Part shown: positions 32,187 through 43,900 of the stretch, one piece after another
How the letters are laid out: each line of letters opens with the position of its first letter
Position numbering within the stretch: position 1 is the first letter of the stretch
NCBI GenBank assembly: GCA_033296685.1
Contig: MU854433.1
Location: 36,318 to 100,317, forward strand
Reading direction: 5' to 3'
Source: Parachaetomium inaequale
Taxonomy: Eukaryota; Ascomycota; Sordariomycetes; Sordariales; Chaetomiaceae
Length of the DNA: 64,000 nt
The notes under the pieces: generated by a model
What the model was told of the DNA's origin: nothing
Databases searched by the model: none
What the model saw: only the letters and a program-made list of their open reading frames with translations
Made by a program: the position numbers and the translations under genes

Positions 32187-32940
32187 CTAGCAGCTCACCC
32201 CCGCAGACGAGCCCGTGCTGACATCCGGCGAGGACTTCTTGGCGCGCGCAAACACCTCTAGGAACTTCTGCACATCTTGCGCCCCCTCCACCTGGTACCG
32301 GCCGTTGATGGTAAAATTAGGTACGCCGTGGATGCCCTTGCTGTACGCCTCCTCGACCTCGCGATCGACCTCCTGACCGCCCTCCCCCTGACTCAGCCAG
32401 TCCGTCACCTCGGTCTTGTCCAGTCCCGCCTTCTCGGCAATCTCGACCAACGCGTCCTGCGACGTGATGTCGGCGTCGTCTTCAAAGTGGCTCTTGAACA
32501 GCGTCGAGACGAGGCGGTTCTCGGCCTCGTTGGACTTGGTCTTCGCCAGCTGGACGAGCCTGTGGGCGTCGCGGGTGTTGCCGATCTTACCCTTCAGCGA
32601 GAAATTGATGCCCTCGGCGGCGCCGAGGGCCTTGAGGTGGGCCGTCGCCATAGCCAGCCGCTCGGGCCCAAACTTCTTGGTGAGGTGGACGTCCCGGTCG
32701 ACGCCGACCTTGGGCAGGCTCGGGTCGAGGTAGAAGGGGTGCCAGGTGACGGTGAAGGAGTCGCTGGCGCCGCCGGGCACGTCTCTCTTGTACGCCTCGA
32801 TGGCGCGCTCGAGGCGCTTCTTGCCTACGTAGCACTTGGGATGGATGGGTTAGTGGGAAGGACAGCAGTGGAGGCGGGATAGCCCTGCTCACCCACGGGC
32901 AGATGGCGTCGGAGACGATCTTGATATTGAAGTTGGCCAT
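32187..32940 (-). CDS. DsbA/FrnE-family thioredoxin-fold oxidoreductase
   Basis: Exons are 32893-32940 and 32187-32834; the 58-nt intron at 32835-32892 splits the active site between W and C of CPWC. The product is 231 residues. It begins MANFNIKIVSDAICPWCYVG, the typical FrnE start with a CxxC at residues 14-17. A helical insertion and the conserved GVPNFTINGRYQVEGAQD (cis-Pro loop and strand) follow. The family includes DSBA-like oxidoreductases related to bacterial FrnE and 2-hydroxychromene-2-carboxylate isomerases. No signal peptide is present, so it is likely cytosolic. The physiological substrate is unknown. Confidence 0.9.
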
Positions 32941-34353
32941 GTTTAGCGGCTGCTACTAAATCGCTTGCGGATGATGTCGGTCTGTGTGAGAACAGTGATG
33001 GGAGAAATAACTTCGATTGTACGCCATCTCGGGCTCCAAAAATGCCCCTCAATCACATCAGAGCTGGCTTTGATGACAAATCAGGCATGAGCTCGAAACT
33101 CTCCGACAGGTGCCGAACCTATAGGTAGTTTCGAGTCTGTGGCTTCTCGAGTTGCACAATGATTTGTTGTAACGTTATTGCACTTCTTGCGAAGTAACTA
33201 CTTGGTCGTTACGGTGAATGGCTCTCTTACATACCTATTGACATGGGTCGCGTTGATGAAACCTTTACCAAGGGGATCTGGGAGTTGAAGTTTTGAACAC
33301 TAATAGAACTGTCCATGGCCTGACATCCATGGGATCAAGCTGAATTGAACTCAATGGGACCAATGTCCCGAAAGCCAACTTGCAGTCAAATCTTGAAGAG
33401 ACGAACGAGCAACGGTTGCCAGGCGGACGGTCTGGCCCAGGCGGAATGAAGGATCGATCCGGGGTTCAGGCGAGGCGTGCGTCACTGGTGGGGCAATTGA
33501 CAGGGGCTGCGCTGCGCCCCTGTTCCCTCCTGCCAAGACCCGCCTGCCCCAGCCCAGCGCAACCCGGGCGCCAGTGCCCGGCCAACGGGCTGAAAGTCAA
33601 TAAAAGACGGTGGTTGGGACAACGGCGTCAGGGATGCAGCCAGTCGCATGCGCATCCCACACCACACCACAGGAAAATCGGATGGCGGGCCAGATCTCTG
33701 CCCCAGCTTGAGTTTCCTTCTCCAGTTCCAGGTTCTCTTTTGACAATCTTATCCGCGCATACCACTCCAGCCACCGACATTCGTTGCGCAGATCCATCAG
33801 AGTCGAGGAATTCGCAAGGTGAGTGCTCTCTCTTCCCACATGCCATGCGTCGCACGTTCCTTGCTTGCCGCTCTTGCATTCCGTCGCCCTAACGCTTGTG
33901 TCGCGCAGTATCACCCGTCGCCCAAGCAAGCTGCCCGTCTGCCCATCTGTTTGTCAAGCAGATTGACTCTCCGCCGGAGGTGACAGCACTCTCCTTAATC
34001 TCAGGTGTATAGATCTCCTCGTTTCTCTCGAGCAGCCAACCCATCACCCGGTTCGCCGTTGTCGCACCTTGACGTCGCCTTGCCGAGCCGACCGGGACCT
34101 TCGACCGAGACGGGACGAGACGAGACGAGACACGGGAGAGGCTGCTTGCCGCATTCCAGCGCAGCAACAGCAGGACGACTACGAACAGTCAGCTTCTACG
34201 GAGGACGACCATCGCGACTTCAAGAGAGCCCTGCTGCCGCCGGCGCTGTCCAGCCCAGCCGTCGCTCCGACGCTCGCGGAGGACCGGTGCGGCTTCTACG
34301 AGCGGCATCACGCAGTTGGAGAGTAGACGAAGCACACCACAGACACGCCCAAG
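32941..34353. other. Divergent intergenic region upstream of FIG1
   Basis: About 1.4 kb separating the starts of the oxidoreductase and FIG1. The half nearest FIG1 likely contains a long 5' leader. Several open frames exist but none is convincing. Confidence 0.45.
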
Positions 34354-35394
34354 ATGGCAGCCAGATTTCAGTTGGGGTGGTATCGTAAGTGCTCCCGCGA
34401 CGCATTCCCGCGACTCCTTCCCACGTGGCGCGGCTGCGAGAGGAATGCTGCTTCGCGCAACTTGCATAAGAATTCCTGACTGACACACTCGACAGGATGG
34501 GTGCCATTCCTGGGGTATCACCACGTGTTGATGATCTTGATTGCGGTGGCGATAATATTGTTATGTAAGTCCCACCCCCGTCTCCGTCACATCTCCCTGA
34601 TGCGCCGTCGCTGACCATTTCTCCTCCTAGCGCTCCTCCTCGCCGGGTGCTCGTCCTCGTCACCCCTGATCCCCGACATCTTCCTCCTCTCGCTCTACTA
34701 CCAGCGCTACACGGCCACGCCCGACACGGCGCAGGTCGACTACAACGTCAACAATGCCATCGCCAACATCGTGGGCGGCGCGCGGCTGCAGGCGCGCGTG
34801 GGCTTCTTCGGCATCTGCGTGAGCCCCGACGGCGGCTCGTGGCTGTGCAGCAACAACGCGACGACGCTGGCCAACGAGGTGTCGGTCGACCAGGACCCGC
34901 TCAACCTCATCTGGCTGGCCAGCCAGTTCAAGGACATGATTGTCTTTCCCTACCTGCTGTAAGCTTTTTCTCTGTGTACCCACCCAACTCGGTAGGTCCT
35001 GAAACTGACTCGTATCTGCAGCATCATCGCCATCATCTTCGCCTTCATCTGCCTCCTCCTCCTCGCCACCTTCCCCGGCTGGCACGAGGAGGAGGACAGC
35101 GAAGGGTCGGAGCGTGAGGTCAAGCCGTTCCCCTCGCGGCCCGTCAGCCAGGTGGCGCTGGCCATCATCTTCATCGCCTCCATCTTTGTGCTCGTCTCGG
35201 TCCTCTGGCAGCACACGGCCTCGGTCGCCGCCAGCATCATCGCCCAGGACCTGGCCAACGGCAGCGTGCTCTCGGGCGTCGGCACCTCGGCCATGGTCAT
35301 GGGCTGGTTCAGCTTCACGGTGCTGATTATCGTGACGATTGGCTTGTTGGTCATGATATTGAGCATGCAGGTGCTGCAGCATATTATGGATTGA
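34354..35394 (+). CDS. FIG1: FIG1-family calcium regulator and membrane fusion protein
   Basis: Four exons: 34354-34384, 34496-34564, 34631-34958 and 35022-35394; introns are 111, 66 and 63 nt. The product is 266 residues with four membrane spans: around residues 15-36, then after the large loop FPYLLIIAIIFAFICLLLLA, VALAIIFIASIFVLVSVLW and FSFTVLIIVTIGLLVMILSM. The Fig1 motif GCSSSSP directly follows the first span, and the extracellular loop holds GFFGICVSPDGGSWLCSNN with two cysteines. Fig1 proteins act in the low-affinity calcium response and in cell fusion during mating. The first exon codes only ten residues, so the gene is easily truncated by automatic prediction. Confidence 0.9.
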
Positions 35395-36607
35395 TGATGC
35401 TGGCGATTTGCCTGGGGGAAGCAAAGATTGTTTGATTACGCCTTACACACGCCACGCTACTACATATGGATGGATGGATGGATGGCATGCATGACTGGAT
35501 GAAGATGAAGGGTTTATGGATGGTACAATACGGTACATACGACGTGGCTGGCCAGTGAGCGAGCGAGGGTGACCGACCTCACAGCCGGCGGATGATGGAA
35601 TGGCAGCACGATGATGGGTGGATGAAGGGATGGATATGCTGCCATCTTTGCCAGGTTATGGTCACGGCCACGGCCACGTCACGATATGGGTGGACAGACT
35701 TGTTATTACGGGGGAAAGGGGGAAGCATGTTATTTACTGTTTTTGTTTCCTCAATGTGTGCATATAATGGGAAGATGAGGGCCAACCGGCAAGCTGGCAT
35801 TGGATGGGGGATATCTGGTTTCGACGTACGTATGTGTGGATGGTTTCGCGACATGGTCCTCATACATACGTCTGGGGTGGAAGATTTGTCGTCGTGGTGT
35901 CGGTATATAGGTAGCGAGAAGCAAGCAAGCAGGCATAAATGGATTTGGAGTTCTGGTTTGGGCAAGCTGGATTTTCGTTTTGCGGCTGTGGTTATGTCGG
36001 TACGTAGAAACCAATGCTCATGCTGCTTTCTCGAGGTATGGTAACCATCCCAACATATACATGTCCACTTTGTGATTCTAAAGATGCCTCGCCGGCTCCA
36101 TGACTGACAGGGAGAGTGTACCGACCTCCGTGGCCCTGGACTTTTGTAAGACATTGAACCAAACTCCATGTCCCTTCATTGTAAAACATCGAGTGAGCCA
36201 CTTTGAAACAGAGGAAAGCCCCAAACCAACGCCTGATGCCAAATATGTCATTAGAATAAACCACTACCCAGTAACCAAATATATATCGAGCTAGGCAGCC
36301 AACATCAACTCGCTCGCTCCCTGCCATAAACAAAACAACTTGAACTCCAAAAAACGCCGTTGTTCGCCATGCCAAAGCTATGACCGTCATTGTGCCCCTC
36401 CCATGCAAAGAAAGACCTATACGTTTTTGAAACAACCAGGAAAGAGAGAAAGAAAGAAAACCAAGCAAGCTCTTCTCCGTTTCCAACAGCCTTCCGTTTC
36501 CAACAGCCTCTCCTCTCCAAGCCACCCCAACCTAGAAATTCCTATCGATCCAAAAAGAGATAAATAGATAGATAGAATGACCAAGCCGGGTAGGCAAGGC
36601 AGGCAGG
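35395..36607. other. Intergenic spacer with (GGAT)n
   Basis: About 1.2 kb between the convergent 3' ends of FIG1 and the mannosidase gene. It has a GGAT microsatellite at about 35467-35485 and scattered ATGG-rich sequence. No gene was recognised. Confidence 0.45.
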
Positions 36608-39576
36608 TCATGTCGGCCTTCTAAAAGCATGCGCCTCCGTATTCAGCACCCACTCATCCAGCGACCACACATTGGGCGCCTCAAACAGCAGGTAGAAATA
36701 CTTGAGCGTCTCGGCCAGCCAGAAGCTCTCCATGCTGTCCTCCATGTCGGCGGCGCTGCCCGGGTTCTGCGTCGTCACGTCGCGCACGGCGCTGTGCCCG
36801 GCTTCGGTCGATGTCGCGCGGATTACGGCCTCGAACATGCGCCATCCCTTTTCCTGCCAGGATGGGTCGCCCGTGATGCGATACATGTACCAGACTGATT
36901 CGATTGCTTCGGGTCTGCGGGCGGGACACACATAATCAGCTACTACGAGTAGTGGGGATGGAAGGATGTGGGGGCGTACCTGAGAATGTACCGCTTGTCG
37001 CGAAGATAAACAAACCCGGACGGGATGCGCTCGTCCCGGATGCGCTTCTCGACGTATTCCTGGTGCGTGACCGGCTTGCTGGGCGCGGGCGGCAGGACGA
37101 GCTCGGCTATGGGCTTTTGACCCGAAACATCGGCGCTGTTGGCGGTGAGGTCGAGGCTGCTCTGCAACTTCTTGGCCGTCTCCTCGGTGTTGGATGCGCT
37201 GGCCGTGGCATACGTGGGCGCCTCGCGGCCCTCGACGACGTCCCGCTTTTGTGCGCCAGATGCAGGGATTATGATGGTGTCTTTCTCCTTCAGGTCCGAA
37301 GGAACACTCTCCGAGTGCTCCGGGATCTTGGTCCGCGCCGCCTCCGCGGCAATCTTCTTCTGGGCCTCGGCCTGGCGCATCCGCTCCTCGGCCTGCTTCC
37401 GCAGCGTGTCCTCCTTCTTGAGCGCCTCCACTTTCTCCTTCCACTCGGCCAGCTTGACATAGTACTCGGCCATGTCCGTCTCGCGGTGCTCGGCGCTCGG
37501 GTCGAGCGCCGCATACCACGCGCTCTGGTCGAAGTGGCAGTCGTTGGGATCCTTGCAGGGCATCAGCGTCGCCGACTCGGGCATGACGCCGGCGGGCATG
37601 CTCTCGTACGCCCACACGCAGCCGTCGGCGAGCTTCCTGCCGACCTCGACGTCCTCGGGGCGGTCAAAGATCTTGCCGCCGAGCCCGAACATGCCGCCCA
37701 AAAAACACGTCAGGTGCGTGCTCTCCCACTCGTAGCTCATATCGTCGCGCGTGCCGTCGGTGCTGTACGCCTTGGCTGAGAAGAGAATGTCCGGGTCGCC
37801 CTGGGCCATGGGGCGGAAGAGGAGGTGCTCCTTGACGGCGTCGGCCGTCTTCTCGTGCATGGTGCGGTACTTGGTCTCGAGCCCGCCCAGTAGGAGGTAC
37901 TGCTTGGGGAAGTACTCGTACGTCGAGTCCTGGTTGCCGCCCATGCTGTACGAGCCGCCTCCCCAGCCGCCGGGCGTCAGGCCCTGCGGCGCGCACTCCC
38001 AGTTCGCGGGCAACCCCTGTGCGTTGAGCGGAGCCGGGGCGCTGTTCGGCGCGCCGCCGTCCCGCTTCTGCGGCCCGCGATGGAACCCCGTGTTGGTGGC
38101 GCCAGCGCTCGCGTCTACAGCTAGACCGCCGCCCGCATTCCGAGCCTCGTAGCCAACAGGAGCGCGTTGCAAATCACCATCGTTGTCGGCTTGTCGCTGC
38201 GCGGCCGGGCTGCTGTTCTCCAGCGTGGAGGGCACGGGAGCAGACCGGTTACATCCGGACGCATCCAGGTGCTCGGGAAAGATGCCCGGGATGGCCGTAG
38301 CGTTCTCGCGGTTCTGGAGCTCCTCAAAGGCGTTGGTGATGCGGGTGATCGCGTCGTAGTACTTGTGCTTGCCGGTGAGCTGGGCCAGGCGGGTGAACTC
38401 CAGCGACATGGACCCGAGTTCGGCCACGCCGGCGCTGGTGGATGCTTGCTTCGGGTTCACGTTGTAGACGGGCTTCCAATTATAATAAAGGATGGGCAGG
38501 CGGTTCGGCGTGTCGAAGACGCTCATGAGGATCTCGGCGAGCTCGACAGCCTTGTCCAACAGGATCCGATACTTGGCGTTGTTGCCCGTCACGTCGTAGG
38601 CGCCAACCAGGCCGCCCAGGTACCGGATGATGGTCTCGAAGACGGGAATGTCCTCGCGGTAGGGCGTCGTGGTGAAGTCGATGTCCCGGACGGCGGCGAC
38701 GGCGTCGTCAAACTCGTCGGTCAGGCCCATGAGCCAGAGCGTGTCCAGCGAGTCGACCAGGGTGGCGGCCCAGCCGCAGAAGGGATCCTTGGACTGCTTG
38801 GTGACCGGGGTGAGCTCATCGTGGGTCCAGGCGTACTTTTTGTAGCCGGACCAGGCGCGCTGGGCTTCGGCCTTGACCTTGGCCAGGCGCAGCTGGCGCT
38901 TCTCCTTGGCGTCGGGCGACTCCTCGGCGAAGGCGAACTGCACCGGCGGGATGGGCTTGGGCTTGCCGGTGGGAAGCGTGATGAGCGACTCCTCGGGCAC
39001 GGGGAACCATTCCTGCGGCTTCTCCCAGTGGATGATGACGGTGGAGGTAGGTACGGCGGCCTCCTGTACCCCCGCGTCCTCGTCCTGCTTCTGGTACCCG
39101 TCGTGGTGGGAACCCGGTTTTCTGTCGGGCACGGTGGCGGCCTTGGTGGGCAAGCTGTAGCCCCCTCTCTCCCCATCGGCCGTCTTGAGCTGGGGAATCC
39201 GGATGGTAGGCTCCGGCTCCGGCTCCGGCTCCGGCACGTGCGAGGGAGGAGGAGGAGGAGGAGGTGGTGGTGGTGGTGGTGGAGGCGACGGGGAGGACGA
39301 AGGGCTGTGCTGGGGTTTCTGGGTCGTTTCGGACCCATGGTGCTCGGGCTTGTGTTCGGGTCTATGCTCGTGGTCGTGGTCGTGGTCGTGGTCGTGTTCC
39401 AGCTTCGACGCGGGCGGTGAGGTCGGGGGTTTGGGTTTTGGTTGTGGTTGTGTGGCGGGATGCCAGATCTCCTTCGAGTGGTCCCATTGCGAGTTCTTGG
39501 AGACGTGGTAGAGCAGCACGGTGATGACGAAGGCGCAGACGAGCAGCACGCGGTATCGCCTGAGGCGGAGCATCAT
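36608..39576 (-). CDS. Class I alpha-1,2-mannosidase (GH47) with long stem and insertions
   Basis: Exons are 36980-39576 and 36608-36914; the 65-nt intron is at 36915-36979. The product is 967 residues, nearly twice the usual GH47 size. It is a type II membrane protein: the signal-anchor YRVLLVCAFVITVLLYHV lies at about residues 8-25. A Pro/His/Asp-rich stem with DH repeats and a long proline run follows. The catalytic domain starts near residue 255 (DPFCGWAATLVDSLDTLWLM) and ends in exon 2 (PEAIESVWYMYRITGDPSWQ, then SFWLAETLKYFYLLFEAPN). Two large insertions interrupt it, at about residues 430-545 and 700-835; the second has a charged coiled coil (LRKQAEERMRQAEAQKKIAA). GH47 enzymes trim mannose from N-glycans in the ER or Golgi. 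The ATG at 39573 is an alternative start. Confidence 0.9.
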
Positions 39577-40984
39577 GGCGACGGTGGCTGGCGAGGCTGC
39601 GAGGGGCCAATGCCCGAGGCGGCCACTCGCGTGAGTTGGTGTCGAGGGGTCGGTACTAGGTTATTCTAACCGCAGCGCACGACTGGCATGGCTGGGAGTT
39701 GCTGCTCAGCGTCGAGGTAGACGCAGGAAGACGCGACACTCGATCTCGCCACGGCACCACTCACGAGGCCAAACTGATTACAGTTTAAGACGACAGCATG
39801 GAACAAAAAGATAAAAAATGAAGTAAAAAAAAACAAAAAAAAACAGCACTGGCAGCAAGGAGGGACCAGAAGCAAAAGCCAAGCCGGCGGGAAAATGGCC
39901 GTGGCAGAATTGAACAAGACATTCATTGATGGCTGCGCGCCAAGACGCCCGTGCCGTTCCCGTTCCCATGTTGGTCAGAGACTCGGAGACTCGGGGTGGT
40001 CTGGACTCTGGAGTCGTCTTGGCATAGGTGCCTGCAGGTGACACGGTTGTCTGGTCCTGCCAAGGAAGGGTTACCTTATTAATTGAAATATGGAAGGCGG
40101 GCTCGAGGCGGGCACTGCGAGGCTGTTGGTTGGACTCGGTTGCCTGTTTAGAAGCTCCAACTTGGCTGCCCGTGCCGAGTGATGCAACTGCCGGCTCCCC
40201 AGATGTCTACATACCTTGTCTGCTCGCATGTCTTCGGAGAGCATCTGTTGTCCGGCGGCTGCTGGTGTATGTAACCTGGTAGACTTTTAACCCTCGTATA
40301 TTAACCCCATACCATTCGTACAGTAAAAGTCGCCCAGATAATTATCGAAGCTGCCCTCGGTCGGAGCCCCGCGTTGCGGGGTAACGGAGAGTGTGTGCCC
40401 CATGCCGGGAGCGGAAGGAGCTCGTCTTGTCAAATGACCCGGCATTGTAAACTCTCGCCCGGGCCATTCATTAATCAATCGAACCTCGAGTCTTCCAGGC
40501 TGCTGTTTTCCAGTGTCCCAGGCCACCAACACAGAAACAGATCGCGTGCCAGAGCCGCAGGGCAGGTCTCGAACACGAACAGCAAGGGGAGCCGAAGATC
40601 CGAGGCAACGGAGTACCCAAAATAAATAAAGCCGCCGCTGGAAAGCAGGGACCTGCACTGCGGATCAGGCAGCCCTGGCGCCGACCCTTGCTCGGGGGCC
40701 CGGGGGCCTAGATTTGCAGGGATTGCATGTGCCGAGACCCGGAATGGTGGTGCCGCCGGGGTACCTGGAGGGTGCATAACAAAACGACGCACAAGTTCAG
40801 GGACCTCATGAGACCTCAGACCACGGGACATCCAGCCCGTTTTTTACCAGATACAACTCACACACTCACACACACGTCTGAATTGAACACGCTACCTATT
40901 CCAAAAAGAAGCCAGCTCGCCACGTGGTATGAGAATCCACACCTTTACCTTCCATCCATATCCCTCGAAACATACCCCTTCCCC
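39577..40984. other. Intergenic spacer upstream of the mannosidase gene
   Basis: About 1.4 kb, with an A-rich tract at about 39810-39845 and no convincing gene. It holds the mannosidase promoter and the 3' flank of BCK1. Confidence 0.45.
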
Positions 40985-43900
40985 TCATCTCTTAAACGTC
41001 GGCCTGATCTTGGCATACAGCTCCGTATCCAAGAAGCTGTAGTTGGGATCGAGCTCGCAGAACGGGTGCTGCGAGAGGAGCACATCGGCAGTCGGCCGGT
41101 CCGTCGGGTCCCTGTTTGTGGGTAGAAATGAAACGTCAGCCTCGAAATCATCCCAATCCAGATCTGAAAACAAAAAGGGGTGGAAAACCTACACAGTAAA
41201 GCAGTCCAGCATAAAAGCAATCGCAATCGGACTAATCTCCTCGCGGATATCGTCCGGGATCGGCGGCGTCTCCCCGTTGGCAATCTTGTAGATCGCCCCG
41301 ACCGCCTCGTCCTTGCTCCACGGCCGCCGCCCGGCAAACATCTCGAGCACCACGCACCCCGTCGACCAAATGTCCACCTTGGCGCTGTACCCCTCGCCCT
41401 GGGCCCGCACCACCTCGGGCGCCATCCAAAACACGGACCCCTGCATCGAGTTGGTCTTGTCGTTGCCGTAGATGTTGTCCGTCTTCTTGCTGATGCCGAA
41501 ATCGCTAATCTTGCACGTGCCGTCCAGGTCCAGCAGGATGTTATCCGCCTTGAGGTCGCGGTGCAGGATGCCCTCGCGGTGCAGGTACGCCAGCCCGGAC
41601 AGCGTCTGCCGCGTCAGCGACGCCACCACGGCCTCCTCGAACTTGCCGTGCTTGCGCAGGCACGACCCGATGGAGCCACCGGAAATGTACTCGAGGAAGA
41701 TGGAGATGCTCCGCTCCTTGCGCTCGCACCCGAGGTACTGCACAATGTTGACGTGGTCGAGGTGCTGCATCGTGTCGATCTCGCGGTCCAGCGCCGCCAC
41801 CAGCTCCTGCATCTTCTTCTGGTCGCCCTGCGCCGCCTTGGGGTTGACCTCGACCTCCTTGACCGCCAGGAACTCGCCCGTCGTGGCGTTCATGCCGAGG
41901 TACACGCGCCCGAACGTGCCCTTGCCGATCAGCTGGCCCTTGAACCACCGGAACGTCGTCTGCCGCTTGGGGATGCTGTCGCGGCTGCTCTGCTGCTGCT
42001 GCGTCGGCAGGCTGTCCTGCGGGATCGTGCTGAGACCCATGGCCAGGTTGAGCGACCCACGCTCCGGCCGGATCTGCACAATGTTGGCGTTGAACATCTT
42101 GGTGCTCTTGCGCCGCATCAGGTTTGTGTTCTTGTCCACGCTGGCGCCCGCCGCCTGCGCCCGCAGTGGGCCCGACGTCTGCGTGTAGCGCTTGTTGGCT
42201 TCGTGCGCGCCGCGAGCCACTTCTCTGATCGACTTCATGCGCCCGAGGCCCCCGGAGCGGCGCACGCTGCGGTGTGCGAGCGTCTGCATCGACACGGGCC
42301 TCGAGTCGAGCGCCTTGAGGGTCGATTCGTCAGATCCCAGGGTATCGCTCTCGTTGTAGATGGAAGAAACCCTGTTGTGGCTGGATGACAGGCCGGCAGG
42401 CAGCGGGGGCATCGGCGGAATAGAGGAGCCTGTCTGGTTCTCGTCCGCCTCGTCAATGGGCGAAGGCCCCTCTCCCTCCTCGAGAACCGGCTGGTCAACG
42501 TCGACGTTCGGGAAAAAGTCCTCGAGGTTGTTGATAAGCGCATCGGTAGGCGGGCGGTTGGCCCAGACATCCTTCTCGATGAACGACTTGCGCCTGCCCA
42601 ACTTGCTCTCGCGGTCTTCCGACTCCCAGCCCTCGGAACCCGGCGTACCCGGTGTGCGCCGCTGCGATGACTGCCCGCTTGCTCCGTCCTCCTCGCCATC
42701 GGCCGGCATTTTGCCGTCACCGCCCGAATGCGGTGACTTGAAAGCGACCGACAGGGTTTTCCTTGAGCGCTTGGTGTTGACCCGCAGGCTCGGCCGTTTA
42801 CCGTTGCCATCGGACTCGCCGCCCTCTGCGGATGTTGACGCCTTCTTGGGGGCACCGTTATTGCGGGCTGAGATGGGAACGGCAAACAGGCCGTCGTCCG
42901 AGTCGTCACCCGAGTCGTCATCGGCGGCGTGGTTGTCGTTGTTGTTGTTGTTGCTGTTATTGTTGTTCTCATGGACCGTCGAGGCCTGGGAGAACCGGAC
43001 GTCGTTGCCCTGAAAGTCGGTATCAGGGCCGTGCGACTTGCGCTTGTTGCTGGCCGCGTTCGAGAAGGTATGGTTCGGCCGGCGGGAGCTGGGACTAACA
43101 CCTCCCGGCGATGGATCCCGTGCTGCTCGAATAATCTTAGCTTCTGCTGCTCCAAGGTGGGATCGGTCAGGACTCGGGACCGCTCCGGCGGGCCCCCTGT
43201 TGTCAGGGCTATGGGTCGGCGAGTAGTCTGGGACCATGAACGGCACATTCTTGGAGCTCCAGGTGGTAGAGCCCGGTGATCCCGGGACGGGTCCGAGCCT
43301 AGGACTACCCCCGCCGGAGCCGGAACGTGCCCGCTGACCGAAGTCGACAGTTGACATGGCTCCCTTACCTTCATTGTTCGTCACCGGCATCGACGACACC
43401 CGGTGTGGCGACAGCCCTCTGTGGCCGCCCGCGACAGGCTGTCCGATACCAGCCATGCGCCCCGCCATGCCCACCAGCAGGCCGTGAATACCGCCATCTG
43501 GAGTCGGCATGCCTGGTCGTCTCTTCTGCTTTTCAAACCTGGCTTCCTCCCGCAGGTCAGACGACGTGCGTTTCGGGCGGCTACCATCGACACTCCCTTG
43601 CGACAAGCGCGCACCGTGCTTCTTGCTGAGTGAGTTCGCCTTGAGCAGCGTGGCTGACGGGTCCTCTGGAGGGGCCGGCGCCTTGCGCAGCGGGAGTAGG
43701 GTGTCGATCTTCTTGTCCTCGTAAGGGGATGGCCTGGGCTGGTCAAAGTCCACGTTTCTGCCCACAATGCCGAACGGAGACTCTGTAGACGGGCTGCCCT
43801 CCTTGGCGTCAATCATTTGCTTCCGCTTCGCGAGATACTCTTCCTGCTTGCGCATTTGCTCCGTCCTGTATTGGATGGCCTCTGCCGTCAACATCTTTTC

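Noticed and set aside
38167..39420. 417-codon plus-strand open frame opposite the GH47 gene
   Set aside because: It is the antisense shadow of a GC-rich coding exon; the minus strand has clear GH47 motifs.
41180..42388. 402-codon plus-strand open frame opposite the BCK1 kinase domain
   Set aside because: Antisense shadow; it is rich in Leu/Arg/Ala/His as expected from the complement, and has no domain.
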